64,000 bases of DNA from Selenomonas sputigena (GTDB lineage Bacteria; Bacillota; Negativicutes; Selenomonadales; Selenomonadaceae): contig NZ_CP110383.1 in NCBI RefSeq assembly GCF_026015965.1, positions 1,553,501 to 1,617,500 on the forward strand. Reading direction: 5' to 3'. Below the pieces are notes generated by a model that was not told the origin of the DNA, did not search any database, and worked only from the letters and a program-made list of their open reading frames with translations. Numbering within the stretch: the first letter of the stretch is position 1; each line of letters starts with the position of its first letter. Positions 19,258 to 29,597 of this stretch are shown here, one piece after another. The position numbers were made by a program, and so were the translations under genes.

Positions 19258-19417
19258 GGAAGCTCCGATAAATTCAGCCACCCATCTTCGCACATCTGCA
19301 CTGTCCTCTCGTCGTCGACAAATCCTCGACGTAGCACCGCTACGCCTGCGGTTTGTCTCCTCGATAGATACAGCGCATCTGTGCAAATCTGGGCGACCTC
19401 ATTTTATCATCGCTTCC
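19258..19417 (+). mobile_element. MITE-like palindromic element, complete copy A
   Basis: This 160-bp non-coding element has imperfect terminal inverted repeats of about 45 bp (starting GGAAGC..GATAAA on both strands) and an internal nested hairpin (GACAAA..TTTGTC enclosing GTAGC/GCTAC). It is nearly identical to the copy at 31660-31819 in the opposite orientation. CTTG is present at both ends if the boundary is shifted by one base. It sits between the acpP terminator and the NPD gene. Confidence 0.85.
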
Positions 19418-19421
19418 TTGA

Positions 19422-19455
19422 GAAAATCCCGTGAAGAAACTTCACGGGATTTTCT
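19422..19455 (-). terminator. Terminator after acpP
   Basis: A perfect 15-bp stem (GAAAATCCCGTGAAG with CTTCACGGGATTTTC) closes on AAAC. The T-rich outer arm makes it a good terminator directly after acpP. Genes downstream may depend on read-through. Confidence 0.75.
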
Positions 19456-19483
19456 TCAAGAAAGGCAAGACGAGCATAAGAAT

Positions 19484-19729
19484 TTACTTGCCCTCGTCTT
19501 CTTTGTGCTGGTCAATGTAAGTTACGACATCCTGAACGGTCTTGATCTTTTCCGCTGCCTCGTCCGGAATCTCGATCCCGAACTCCTCCTCGAATGCCAT
19601 GATGAGCTCAACGATGTCAAGGGAATCTGCTCCCAGATCGTCAATAAAAGTAGAATCGATGGAAACCTCATCCGCCTCGACGCCGAGCTGCTCCACAACG
19701 ATATCTTTCACTTTATCAAAAGTCGCCAC
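19484..19729 (-). CDS. acpP: Acyl carrier protein
   Basis: The 81-residue acidic protein carries growing acyl chains on a phosphopantetheine attached to Ser36 in the DSL motif ([12 protein letters not shown]). The start is GTG at 19729 with GGAGG 9 bp upstream. It lies between fabG and a strong terminator. Length and sequence are typical. Confidence 0.97.
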   Translation of the reverse strand: MATFDKVKDIVVEQLGVEADEVSIDSTFIDDLGADSLDIVELIMAFEEEFGIEIPDEAAEKIKTVQDVVTYIDQHKEDEGK

Positions 19730-19801
19730 TACAATTCACCTCCCTCCGTTGCCTCTTCTCGGGATTCACTGCCTTTTTCAATGTTTCCCTCTATATTTAT
19801 A

Positions 19802-21491
<1,690 letters not shown>

Positions 21492-21514
21492 CGAACCGAC
21501 CTCTCTTTCCTTTA

Positions 21515-21591
21515 GGAATGGCTGATACATTCAGCCAGCCACCTTCACGCACCTGCGCAAATCTGGGCGGCTTCATTTTATCAGCACTTCC
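21515..21591 (+). mobile_element. MITE-like element, internally deleted copy C
   Basis: This 77-bp sequence joins the two ends of the element described at 19258-19417 and lacks its central hairpin. TTAG is found immediately on both sides if the element is taken from 21516, consistent with a 4-bp target duplication. It lies in the fabK-fabD gap inside the operon. Confidence 0.75.
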
Positions 21592-21616
21592 TTAGCTGAA
21601 CACCTCTTCTTTGCCT

Positions 21617-22564
21617 TTATTTGCAATGCGCCTCGGCGCTTTTGACGGCACCGGGCAACCCCTCCACGATGTTATGGATGATGTCTGCGACGGGCAAAAT
21701 ATCATTGAGCATGCCCGAAATCTGTCCGATCATCACGGAGCCGTTCTCGACGTCGCCCTTGTGCGTCGCGAGGTTGAGCTTGCCTACACCGAGCTTGTCG
21801 AGCTCTTCCGTCGAAGCGCCTCTTCGTTCCATCTCTTCGAACTCGCGCGTGAGCTTATTCGCAAGGACGCGCACGGGATGCCCCGTCGAGCGCCCCGTGA
21901 CGACCGTCGAGCGATCGCGCGCCTTCAGGACGAACTTCTTGTAGTTTTCGTGCGCGATACACTCCTTCGACAGTACGAAGCGCGTGCCCATCTGCACGCC
22001 CCATGCACCGAGGGCGAACGCCGCCGCCATGCCGCGCGAATCACCGATGCCGCCCGCCGCGATGACAGGAACATCGACGGCGTCGACGACCTGCGGCACG
22101 AGCGCCATCGTCGTGATCTCGCCGACGTGCCCGCCCGACTCCGTCCCCTCAGCAATGAGCGCGTCAACCCCCGTCCTGACGAGGCGTTTGGCAAGCGCGA
22201 CGGAAGCGACGACGGGGATGACCTTGCTGCCGATCTCCTTGAGCGCCGGGATGTACTCACCGGGGTTGCCCGCTCCCGTCGTCACGACGGGCACGCGTTC
22301 ATCGACGACGACCTGCATGACCTCCTTGACGAAGGGCGACATGAGCATGATGTTGACGCCGAACGGCTTCTCGGTCCAGCCCTTGCACTTTTGAATTTCC
22401 GCGCGCAGGACGTCGGGCGGCATGTGTCCGGCGCCGATGATGCCAAGCCCCCCGGCGTTGGAGACGGCAGAAGCAAGCTCCGCCGTGCCGATCCAAGCCA
22501 TGCCTCCCTGGAAGATTGGATACTTTATCCGCAGCATCTGACAAATACGATTTTCTTCAAACAT
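21617..22564 (-). CDS. fabK: Enoyl-ACP reductase II
   Basis: FabK is the FMN-dependent enoyl-ACP reductase used by many Firmicutes in place of FabI. The 315-residue protein matches it closely: YPIFQGGMAW, GGLGIIGAG, KPFGVNIMLMSPF, TTGAGNPGEY, ESGGHVG, and AAGGIGDSRG followed by WGVQMGTRF for the cofactor phosphate. GGAGG precedes the ATG at 22564. It is flanked by plsX and fabD, confirming its pathway. Strains with FabK are generally insensitive to FabI-directed inhibitors. Confidence 0.94.
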   Translation of the reverse strand: MFEENRICQMLRIKYPIFQGGMAWIGTAELASAVSNAGGLGIIGAGHMPPDVLRAEIQKCKGWTEKPFGVNIMLMSPFVKEVMQVVVDERVPVVTTGAGNPGEYIPALKEIGSKVIPVVASVALAKRLVRTGVDALIAEGTESGGHVGEITTMALVPQVVDAVDVPVIAAGGIGDSRGMAAAFALGAWGVQMGTRFVLSKECIAHENYKKFVLKARDRSTVVTGRSTGHPVRVLANKLTREFEEMERRGASTEELDKLGVGKLNLATHKGDVENGSVMIGQISGMLNDILPVADIIHNIVEGLPGAVKSAEAHCK

Positions 22565-22588
22565 CCCTGATCCTCCTATACACCCATC

Positions 22589-23659
22589 TCACGACCGGAC
22601 GGCTTCTGCGGCCGGCCCTTCCCCGTTCGCCGCAGGACACTTCCCACCGTCGTCCAAAGCCTCTTCACGTGCCAGATTCTCCTTGATATGAGCGAGGACG
22701 TCGCTCTCCACGTAGTCCTTGGCGACACGTATGGCGCTTGCGATGGACTTCGCGTTGGACGAGCCATGCGCGATGAGGCAGCAGCCGCGCACGCCAAGAA
22801 GCGGCGCACCGCCGTATTCCGACACGTCGATCGTCTTGCCGAGCTTCTTCAGCGCCGGCAGCAATAGGAACGCGCCGAGCCTCGCGAGAATCCCGCCGTT
22901 CTTCACGGCATCCTTCGCGAGACGCACGAGCGTCTTCGCCAACCCCTCCGCAAATTTTAGCACAACATTGCCGACAAATCCATCACAAACGACGACATCG
23001 AAATTCCCCTTGGGAATGTCGCGCCCTTCCGCGTTGCCGCAGAAGTTCACCGTCGTCATGGACTTCAATAGCGGGTACGTCGCCTGCGCCTGCTCATTTC
23101 CCTTCGTCTCTTCCTCGCCGATGTTCAAAAGACCGACGCGCGGCTTCGCTATGCCGAAGACATGCTCGGCGTAAAGCGCGCCCATGATGGCGCCCTGCAC
23201 GAGATGCTTGGGCTTGCTGTCGACGTTCGCTCCCGAATCGAGGAGGAGCGTCACGCCCTTTGGCGTCGGCATCGGCGTCGCGATTGTCGGGCGATCCGCG
23301 CCAGCAATGCGTCCGAGAATAAACTGCGCTGCCGCCACTGCGCCGCCTGTCGAGCCAGCGGAAAGCACGGCGTCGCAGGCACCTTCCTTGACGAGCCGCG
23401 TCGCGACGACGACGGAGGAGTCCTTCTTTTTGCGCACGGCAGTGACGGGATGTTCCCCCATCTCTATGACCTCGCTCGCGTGCAGCACAGAAATGCCCAA
23501 GTTCTGCCAGCCTTCCTCTTTGGCAAGGACTCGCATGATCTTCTTCTCATCCCCGACAAGAACGATCTCGCAGCCATATTCCTTCGCAGCCCGAACTGCA
23601 CCGAAGACAATTTGCTCCGGCGCATAATCCCCGCCCATGGCATCCACTGCAATCTTCAC
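22589..23659 (-). CDS. plsX: Phosphate acyltransferase PlsX
   Basis: PlsX makes acyl-phosphate from acyl-ACP, the first step of phospholipid synthesis. The 356-residue protein begins with VKIAVDAMGGDYAPE and contains GANVDSKPKHLVQGA and NIGEEETKGNE. A GTG at 23659 is the likely start, 11 bp after GGAGG, slightly far. About 20 extra C-terminal residues rich in Gly, Ala and Glu extend past the family core. The rpmF-plsX-fab order is typical. Confidence 0.93.
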   Translation of the reverse strand: MKIAVDAMGGDYAPEQIVFGAVRAAKEYGCEIVLVGDEKKIMRVLAKEEGWQNLGISVLHASEVIEMGEHPVTAVRKKKDSSVVVATRLVKEGACDAVLSAGSTGGAVAAAQFILGRIAGADRPTIATPMPTPKGVTLLLDSGANVDSKPKHLVQGAIMGALYAEHVFGIAKPRVGLLNIGEEETKGNEQAQATYPLLKSMTTVNFCGNAEGRDIPKGNFDVVVCDGFVGNVVLKFAEGLAKTLVRLAKDAVKNGGILARLGAFLLLPALKKLGKTIDVSEYGGAPLLGVRGCCLIAHGSSNAKSIASAIRVAKDYVESDVLAHIKENLAREEALDDGGKCPAANGEGPAAEAVRS

Positions 23660-23749
23660 GAACGATCTTTCCTCCCCAGACACATGCCTCATTCTAGTAT
23701 CTTCGCTGTATTTGCGATAATTCCTTTTAAGAATATAAAATAAAAGAAT

Positions 23750-23779
23750 GAGCAGGACATAATCACTTACATCCTGCTC
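23750..23779 (-). terminator. Terminator or attenuator after rpmF
   Basis: GAGCAGGA (23750-23757) pairs with TCCTGCTC (23772-23779). Read leftwards a T-rich tail follows. It may separate high rpmF expression from plsX and the fab genes. Confidence 0.6.
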
Positions 23780-23791
23780 ACCCCAAATTTC

Positions 23792-23971
23792 TTACTCGTC
23801 CGCAGCAACGACTTCTCTGCCATCGTAGTAACCGCACTCGGGGCAAACACGATGGGGCATCTTCGGCTCATGACATTGCGGGCACGAAACGAAGCCGGGA
23901 GCTGTGAGCTTCCAATTCGCACGGCGCGAATCGCGGCGGGCTTTCGACATCTTACGCTTAGGTACTGCCAT
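23792..23971 (-). CDS. rpmF: 50S ribosomal protein L32
   Basis: This 59-residue ribosomal protein starts [20 protein letters not shown] and carries two zinc-binding pairs, CPQC and CPEC. AAGGAGG lies 10 bp before the ATG at 23971. The conserved DUF177-rpmF-plsX order supports the call. It is the zinc-containing form of L32. Confidence 0.97.
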   Translation of the reverse strand: MAVPKRKMSKARRDSRRANWKLTAPGFVSCPQCHEPKMPHRVCPECGYYDGREVVAADE

Positions 23972-23998
23972 TCGGGAAACACCTCCTTACTGTGTGCA

Positions 23999-24499
23999 TC
24001 AAATCTTCTGCTTCTTCAAAAGCTGCTCCAAAGCCGCAAGCCTCGGATCAGGCACAGCACGGTCACAGCCGCACTCACCCTCATTGAGGTTTGCACCACA
24101 TTTTGGGCAAAGCCCGAGACAATCCGGCCGACAAACATTGTGAATCGGCTGAGCAGCAAGAAGCGTATCCCGAATCAGCGGCGAAATGTCCATCTTGTCG
24201 TCAACGATAGAAAGACCGCTTTCGTCGTCCGTTCGTCGGACTTCTTCATCAAACGCATAACTCTCCTTAGCAGAGAAATGCTCAAGGCATCGATCGCAGA
24301 CGGCGTTTCTTTTGCAGCGCACACAGCCCGTGAGCCGGTAGGCCTCGCCCGTGCAGAGAATTTCGCCCGTGATCTCGACAGGCCCTTCTATGCGGCAATC
24401 CTCCGGCTCGGCGTCAAGCGCTTCTGCCGTCGTGACAAACGAAAAAGAAACGCCCCTGCCCATCGCGGCGTTTGCATCAGCAATACAAACCATCATCAT
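23999..24499 (-). CDS. DUF177 (YceD) family protein
   Basis: The 166-residue protein belongs to the YceD/DUF177 family linked to 23S rRNA accumulation and conserved next to rpmF. It has internal CxxC pairs (GCVRCKRNAVCDRC) and the family tail CRPDCLGLCPKCGANLN with a final GCD. It starts at ATG 24499, a second ATG following directly. A consensus promoter lies just upstream, so it heads the lipid-synthesis operon. Confidence 0.88.
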   Translation of the reverse strand: MMMVCIADANAAMGRGVSFSFVTTAEALDAEPEDCRIEGPVEITGEILCTGEAYRLTGCVRCKRNAVCDRCLEHFSAKESYAFDEEVRRTDDESGLSIVDDKMDISPLIRDTLLAAQPIHNVCRPDCLGLCPKCGANLNEGECGCDRAVPDPRLAALEQLLKKQKI

Positions 24500-24518
24500 T
24501 CTGCATCGACCTCAAGGT

Positions 24519-24547
24519 ATTATAGCAAGGCGTATTTTATTTGTCAA
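24519..24547 (-). promoter_or_regulatory. Promoter of the DUF177-rpmF-plsX-fab operon
   Basis: TTGACA (24542-24547) and TATAAT (24519-24524) on the minus strand match consensus at all twelve positions with a 17-bp spacer. This is the strongest promoter in the window and fits a ribosomal-protein gene. Confidence 0.9.
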
Positions 24548-24596
24548 GAAAATGCCGGGAGACCTTCCGCTTTCCACTCCTGCGGATGCCTGCCGC

Positions 24597-25730
24597 TCAT
24601 TCTTCCTCAATCTCGCGACTCGTCAGCAGATACTCGACCTTGACATCTGTGCGCAGGTTGAGATCCATAAACTCGCCATCCATCGTCTGCACGACGGGAA
24701 GTGCCGCGAGGCGTGACTCGTCGATGTAAATGATCTTGCCCGCTTCGCCATTCGAAAGCTTGACCCAATTTCCGTTCAAGGAATGGCAGACGCGGCGAAT
24801 GAAACGGAAGCCGAATTCCGTGTCGAGCTGCCCATTCATGATGTCGTCCGACAAAATGTTAAACACTTCGAAAGGCGAGCGTTTCTTCGCGTAGGAGCGG
24901 TCCGACGCCATCGCATCGTACATGTCCATGATGGCGAGGACGCGTGCGAATTTGCCGATCTCTTCCTTGACGAGACCTCTCGGATAGCCCGAACCATCAC
25001 CTCTCTCATGATATTGCAGCACAGCCTCGGCGATCTCCTTGTCCTCGCCCAAGCCTCCCGCCATGATCAGCTCATGTCCGAACTTCGGATGTTCCTGCAT
25101 AATCTTGCGCTCATCAGGCGTCAAGACGCCCTCCTTGTCGAGCATCGCCTGCTCGATGCGCAAATTGCCAATAAGGATGAGAGAGCCCGCCGTAATGAGG
25201 CGCAGCTGATCTTTCTGCGGCATCTTGAGCCACTTGCCCATAAGCCCTGCCAAAATAGCCACATGGAGGCTATGATGGATGGTGTACTCGCCTTTCGCCG
25301 TCATGTTGTGGATGTGCGCGACAGCTTTCGCACCCGAACAAAGCGGCAGGATGTTCTGTGCCAGAGTTTCTGCTGAATCTTTGTCGACAGAGCCGTGCGC
25401 CTTCGTGACTTCAAAGAGGGATTTCAGCTCGATGAAGCAATCGCCATAGTCCTTGACGTACCCTTCGTCGAGAATCGGCTCCTTCAGCGGAATGATTTTC
25501 GCGGCTTCCCCCTGCACTCCCTGCGGCTTCTGAGGCATGGGAGATGGACCTTCTTCCCCGCCTTCTTCCCGAATTTCCACGGAGACAATGTTCCTCTCAG
25601 ACAGGGAGTCGATCATCTGCTGATTGAGCACCGTACCCTCTCCCAAGAGGACAGACATATCTTCCTTATAGACTGCCTGTCCGACGACCATGCCTTCCTT
25701 GAGCTGGTCTACTGTATACTTCTTCAGCAT
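24597..25730 (-). CDS. Degenerate HD-GYP domain protein
   Basis: The 377-residue protein has an N-terminal DUF3391-like segment and an HD-GYP domain (about 135-330), normally a cyclic-di-GMP phosphodiesterase. The GYP part is kept (YHERGDGSGYPRGL, residues 240-253), but the HD motif is replaced by SLILIGN (183-189), so metal ligands are missing. Catalysis is therefore doubtful and a c-di-GMP sensor role is possible. The ATG at 25730 follows AAGGAG. About 75 residues after the barrel form a PilZ-like or beta-rich tail of unknown role. Confidence 0.75.
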   Translation of the reverse strand: MLKKYTVDQLKEGMVVGQAVYKEDMSVLLGEGTVLNQQMIDSLSERNIVSVEIREEGGEEGPSPMPQKPQGVQGEAAKIIPLKEPILDEGYVKDYGDCFIELKSLFEVTKAHGSVDKDSAETLAQNILPLCSGAKAVAHIHNMTAKGEYTIHHSLHVAILAGLMGKWLKMPQKDQLRLITAGSLILIGNLRIEQAMLDKEGVLTPDERKIMQEHPKFGHELIMAGGLGEDKEIAEAVLQYHERGDGSGYPRGLVKEEIGKFARVLAIMDMYDAMASDRSYAKKRSPFEVFNILSDDIMNGQLDTEFGFRFIRRVCHSLNGNWVKLSNGEAGKIIYIDESRLAALPVVQTMDGEFMDLNLRTDVKVEYLLTSREIEEE

Positions 25731-25875
25731 TCCGCCTGCACTCCTTCGCTTGAAAACCAATTCTTACATCCCTAGGTTCACAGTCCCAATTATAACATAA
25801 AAATTTTTCTAATGCTACAAATCCTTCATAGATTATGAAAAAATTCCATGTGCGAGCTTCCTTAATATGATTCAT

Positions 25876-25904
25876 TTGCAGCCACCTATGCAATCTGCTA
25901 TGAT
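25876..25904 (+). promoter_or_regulatory. Promoter of the ABC exporter operon
   Basis: TTGCAG (25876-25881) and TATGAT (25899-25904) are separated by 17 bp, 45 bp upstream of the HlyD-like gene. The rest of the 218-bp divergent gap is AT-rich and includes a minus-strand TATAAT near 25790 that may serve the HD-GYP gene. Confidence 0.6.
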
Positions 25905-25948
25905 GAGGACATACGCATAGATCCTGCAAGCAAAGGAGGCAATTCTCC

Positions 25949-26950
25949 ATGAAGACGCGAATAAAACTCCTACTCTTCTCTCTCATGCTGCTCGCAGCGG
26001 GGAGCGGCGCGTACCTCTATCATGCGCACGAATCCGCCATGCAGCACGAACGTGCAGCGCACCTCAAGCTCTCAGGCAACGTCGACATCCGCGAGGTCAC
26101 GCTCGCTTTCCGTCCGAGCGAACGCATCTCCGAAATCCTCGTGGACGAAGGCGACTCCGTCGAAGAAGGCCAACTTCTCGCACGGCTCGACTCGGCGGAA
26201 CTTGCACTGAACCTGCAAAAAGCAAAGGCGCAGACTAAGGCGCAGGAGGCCGTCTTGGAGAAGCTGAAAAACGGCACGCGCAGTGAAGAGATCCTCCAGG
26301 CGCAGGAAAACGTGCGCGCCGCAGCGGCCGCTTCCGCCAACGCCAGGGGCATCTACGCACGCATGTTGGAAATCTACGAGACGAGCGAGGGCGTCAGTCT
26401 GCAGGAGCTCGACAACGCGCGCGCCGCAGCCGAGTCCGCCGAAGCGAAGACGAGAGCCGCCGAAGCCGCACTCGAAGAAGCGCGCACAGGCGCGCGAAGC
26501 GAAGATATCCGACAGGCGGAAGCGACGCTTGCCGCACTCCGCGCAGAAGAGGAGCGCCTCGCCCACCTGCTCACGCAGTACGAGCTTCGTGCGCCGTCGG
26601 CGGGCGTCATCCGCTCGCGCCTCCTCGAAGTCGGCGACATGGCTTCGCCCGCCATGCCTGTCTTCAAGCTCTCCCTCATCGAGCGCAAGCAGGTGCGCGT
26701 CTATGTATCGGAAGCCGATCTCAGCCGCATCCACGAAGGACAGAATGCGCTCATCACGACGACGAGTGAAACCGACAAGCCGCTCACCGGGACGGTCGGC
26801 TTCATTGCATCAACGGCGGAGTTCACGCCCAAGACGGTCGAGACCGAGGATCTTCGGACATCCCTCGTCTACGAAGTGCGCATCTCGGTCGACGATCCCG
26901 ACAACCGCCTGCGCCTCGGCATGCCCGTGAATGTGCAGGTCGACCTATGA
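25949..26950 (+). CDS. HlyD/YbhG-type periplasmic adaptor
   Basis: The 333-residue membrane-fusion protein has one N-terminal membrane anchor (about 5-22), a lipoyl half-motif, a long Ala/Glu-rich coiled coil (about 85-205) and the second half-motif (LRAPSAGVIRSRLLEVGD). It resembles YbhG/YhiI adaptors that serve ABC-2 exporters. AAAGGAGG precedes the ATG. Its stop overlaps the ABC ATPase start by 4 bp. Confidence 0.9.
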   Translation: MKTRIKLLLFSLMLLAAGSGAYLYHAHESAMQHERAAHLKLSGNVDIREVTLAFRPSERISEILVDEGDSVEEGQLLARLDSAELALNLQKAKAQTKAQEAVLEKLKNGTRSEEILQAQENVRAAAAASANARGIYARMLEIYETSEGVSLQELDNARAAAESAEAKTRAAEAALEEARTGARSEDIRQAEATLAALRAEEERLAHLLTQYELRAPSAGVIRSRLLEVGDMASPAMPVFKLSLIERKQVRVYVSEADLSRIHEGQNALITTTSETDKPLTGTVGFIASTAEFTPKTVETEDLRTSLVYEVRISVDDPDNRLRLGMPVNVQVDL

Positions 26951-28479
26951 AAGGCAAAAACGCGCCCGTCGTAGAGGCCACGACACTCGTCAAGACCTTC
27001 ACGCCGAAGAACGCCCGCACCGTCACGGCGCTTACGGGCATCGACTTCTCGGTGTCCGCAGGCGAGCTTACGGCGCTCGTCGGCCCGGACGGCGCGGGCA
27101 AGACGACACTGCTGCGGCTCATCGCGGGGCTGCTCGACAAGACGGCGGGCGATCTCCTCGTCCTCGGACACGATGTCGCGAAAGAGCCGCAGAAGGTGCA
27201 GAGCCGCCTCAGCTACATGCCGCAGAAGTTCGGTCTCTACGAAGATCTGACCGTCGAGGAAAACATGCAGCTCTACGCCGATCTGCACGGCATAGCGCAA
27301 GAGGAGCGGCAGACGCGCTTCCCGCGCCTCCTGCACATGACGGGACTCGCCCCGTTCACCGGTCGGCTCGCGGGCAATCTTTCGGGCGGCATGAAGCAGA
27401 AGCTCGGGCTCCTCTGCACCCTCGTGCGCTCGCCCGACCTCCTGCTGCTCGACGAGCCGACCGCCGGCGTCGACCCCCTGTCGAGGCGCGAACTGTGGGA
27501 AATCCTCCAAGAGCAGGCGAGAGAAGCCGGCCTTTCCGTTCTCTGTGCGACCGCCTACATGTCGGAGGCGGCTCTTTGTCAGAAGGTCATCCTCCTCGAT
27601 CGCGGGCGCATCCTCGCCGCCGGGACTCCCGACGAGGTGCGCCGCCCCCTGCACAGCATATTCGGCACATCGCCGACAAGCGTGGCACAGGCGCAGTTCG
27701 AAAACACCGCTTCGGGAGAAAAGCGCTCCGCCATCATCGAGGTGCGCGACCTCGTAAAAAAATTCGGCGACTTCACGGCCGTCAACAACACCTCGTTCCA
27801 AGTGTATAAAGGAGAAGTCTTCGGCCTCCTCGGACCGAACGGCGCAGGCAAGACCACGACCTTCCGCATGCTTTGCGGACTCTTGCCCGCGACATCGGGC
27901 AAACTGCGCGTGGCGGGCGTCGACCTCGCGCGCGCACGCACGGAAGCTCGCGCACAGATCGGCTACGTCGCGCAGAAGTTCTCCCTCTATCAGAACCTCA
28001 CGGCACTCGAAAACCTGCGCTTCTTCGGCGGCATTTACGGGCTTCGTCCCAAGGCTCTTGCCGCACGCATCGAAGCCGTCCTCGCCGAATTCGATCTGAA
28101 AGAGCGCAAGAACGACCGCGCAGGCGATCTTCCCGGCGGCTACAAGCAGCGGCTCGCCATGGCGGCGGCGCTCCTGCACGAGCCGCCGCTCCTCTTCCTC
28201 GACGAGCCGACGAGCGGCATCGACCCGCGTGCGCGCCGCCTCTTCTGGCAGAAGATCGACGCGCTTTCAAAGAGGGGCACGACGGTCATCATCACGACAC
28301 ACTTCATGGAGGAAGCCGAATACTGCACGCGCATCCTCATCCAAGATCACGGCACGATGCTCGTCCTAGGCAGCCCCGCTGAGATACGCGCGCGCATGAA
28401 GATGCCCGCTGCCGACATGAACGACGTCTTCATCCGCATCGTGGAAGAAGCGCGCAGACGGGAGGAGGCAATAAGATGA
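26947..28479 (+). CDS. Tandem ABC-2 exporter ATPase, YbhF-like
   Basis: The 510-residue protein fuses two nucleotide-binding domains. The first has Walker A GPDGAGKTT, signature LSGGMKQK and Walker B LLLLDEPTAGVD; the second has GPNGAGKTT, a slightly changed signature LPGGYKQR and LLFLDEPTSGID. This doubled arrangement is typical of YbhF/YhiH. It works with the two permeases and adaptor of the same operon to expel drugs or other amphiphiles; the substrate cannot be read from the sequence. Confidence 0.92.
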   Translation: MKGKNAPVVEATTLVKTFTPKNARTVTALTGIDFSVSAGELTALVGPDGAGKTTLLRLIAGLLDKTAGDLLVLGHDVAKEPQKVQSRLSYMPQKFGLYEDLTVEENMQLYADLHGIAQEERQTRFPRLLHMTGLAPFTGRLAGNLSGGMKQKLGLLCTLVRSPDLLLLDEPTAGVDPLSRRELWEILQEQAREAGLSVLCATAYMSEAALCQKVILLDRGRILAAGTPDEVRRPLHSIFGTSPTSVAQAQFENTASGEKRSAIIEVRDLVKKFGDFTAVNNTSFQVYKGEVFGLLGPNGAGKTTTFRMLCGLLPATSGKLRVAGVDLARARTEARAQIGYVAQKFSLYQNLTALENLRFFGGIYGLRPKALAARIEAVLAEFDLKERKNDRAGDLPGGYKQRLAMAAALLHEPPLLFLDEPTSGIDPRARRLFWQKIDALSKRGTTVIITTHFMEEAEYCTRILIQDHGTMLVLGSPAEIRARMKMPAADMNDVFIRIVEEARRREEAIR

Positions 28480-29597
28480 ATCTCCGTGCTTTTCTTCGGC
28501 GGCTCTTCGCCCTCACGCGCAAGGAATTTCAGCAGATGAAACGCGACCGAGGCAGCATCCTGCTCGGCGTCGTCCTGCCGCTCGCCCTCATCCTCATCAT
28601 CGGCTACGGCCTGTCGCTCGACGTGAAAAACGTGCGCACCGCCGTCGCCCTGGAAGACAGCTCGCCCACGGCGCGCGCCGCCGTCCGTTTTCTCGACGGC
28701 AGCGACTATTTCGCCCCCTCTTACGTTCACTCGAAACAGGAAGCGGAAGCAATGATGCGGCGCGGCGAAGTCGACGCCGTCCTCATCATCCCCACGGATT
28801 TCAGCCGCAATCTTCCTCGCGGCACGGCCAGAATTGAGCTGCTGCTAAACGGCATCGAGGCGACGACTGCCGCCTCGGCACAGGGCTACTTCGAGTCGGT
28901 CGTGCTGAAAAAAGCGGCAGAAAGCGCCTTGGCGAAGCAAAATGTTGGGCGCGCCGAGATCGTCAGCCGCGTCTGGTTCAACGACGCCAACACGAGCACA
29001 TGGTTTTTCGTTCCAGGTCTCTTGATGCTCGTCCTGACCATCGTCGGCGTCTTTCTCACCGCCGTCGTCATGGCGCGCGAATGGGAGCGCGGCACGTTCG
29101 AATCGCTCTTCGTCACGCCCGTGCAGCGTCTCGAACTCATTCTCGCCAAGATGATTCCCTACTTCCTCGTTGCCATGACGGGCATGATCCTGTGCCTGAT
29201 CACAGGACACCTGCTCTACGAGCTTCCCATGCGCGGCTCCCTCATCTTGATTCTCGGCACGACGATGCTTTACCTCGTCATGGCGCTCGGTCTTGGACTC
29301 GTGATTTCCGCCATGACGAAGAATCAATTTCTCGCATGCCAGATGGCGCTTCTTCTAAGTTTCCTGCCCACGATCATGCTGTCGGGCTTCCTCTACGATC
29401 TGCATACGGCACCGCTCGGCATCCGCATCATCAGCCGTTTCCTGCCCATGCCCTACTTCCTACAGATGTTGAAGTCTCTGCTGCTCACAGGAAACTATTG
29501 GCCGCTCATCATCAAAAACACAGCCGTGCTTGCGGGCTTTGCCGCACTCTTCGTCGGCGCTGCCTTTCATCTGACGCGAAAGAAGGTGGGAGAATGA
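28476..29597 (+). CDS. ABC-2 type permease, YbhS-like
   Basis: The 373-residue permease has one N-terminal membrane helix (about 25-45), a large extracytoplasmic loop, and five C-terminal helices starting at WFFVPGLLMLVLTIVGVFL. The MAREWERGTFESLFVTPVQ segment after the second helix is the family coupling region. The start overlaps the ATPase stop by 4 bp. Confidence 0.92.
   Translation: MNLRAFLRRLFALTRKEFQQMKRDRGSILLGVVLPLALILIIGYGLSLDVKNVRTAVALEDSSPTARAAVRFLDGSDYFAPSYVHSKQEAEAMMRRGEVDAVLIIPTDFSRNLPRGTARIELLLNGIEATTAASAQGYFESVVLKKAAESALAKQNVGRAEIVSRVWFNDANTSTWFFVPGLLMLVLTIVGVFLTAVVMAREWERGTFESLFVTPVQRLELILAKMIPYFLVAMTGMILCLITGHLLYELPMRGSLILILGTTMLYLVMALGLGLVISAMTKNQFLACQMALLLSFLPTIMLSGFLYDLHTAPLGIRIISRFLPMPYFLQMLKSLLLTGNYWPLIIKNTAVLAGFAALFVGAAFHLTRKKVGE

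Noticed and set aside
23767-23982. A 71-codon minus-strand frame overlapping L32
   Set aside because: It is a frame shift of rpmF; the true protein with CPQC and CPEC is in the other frame.
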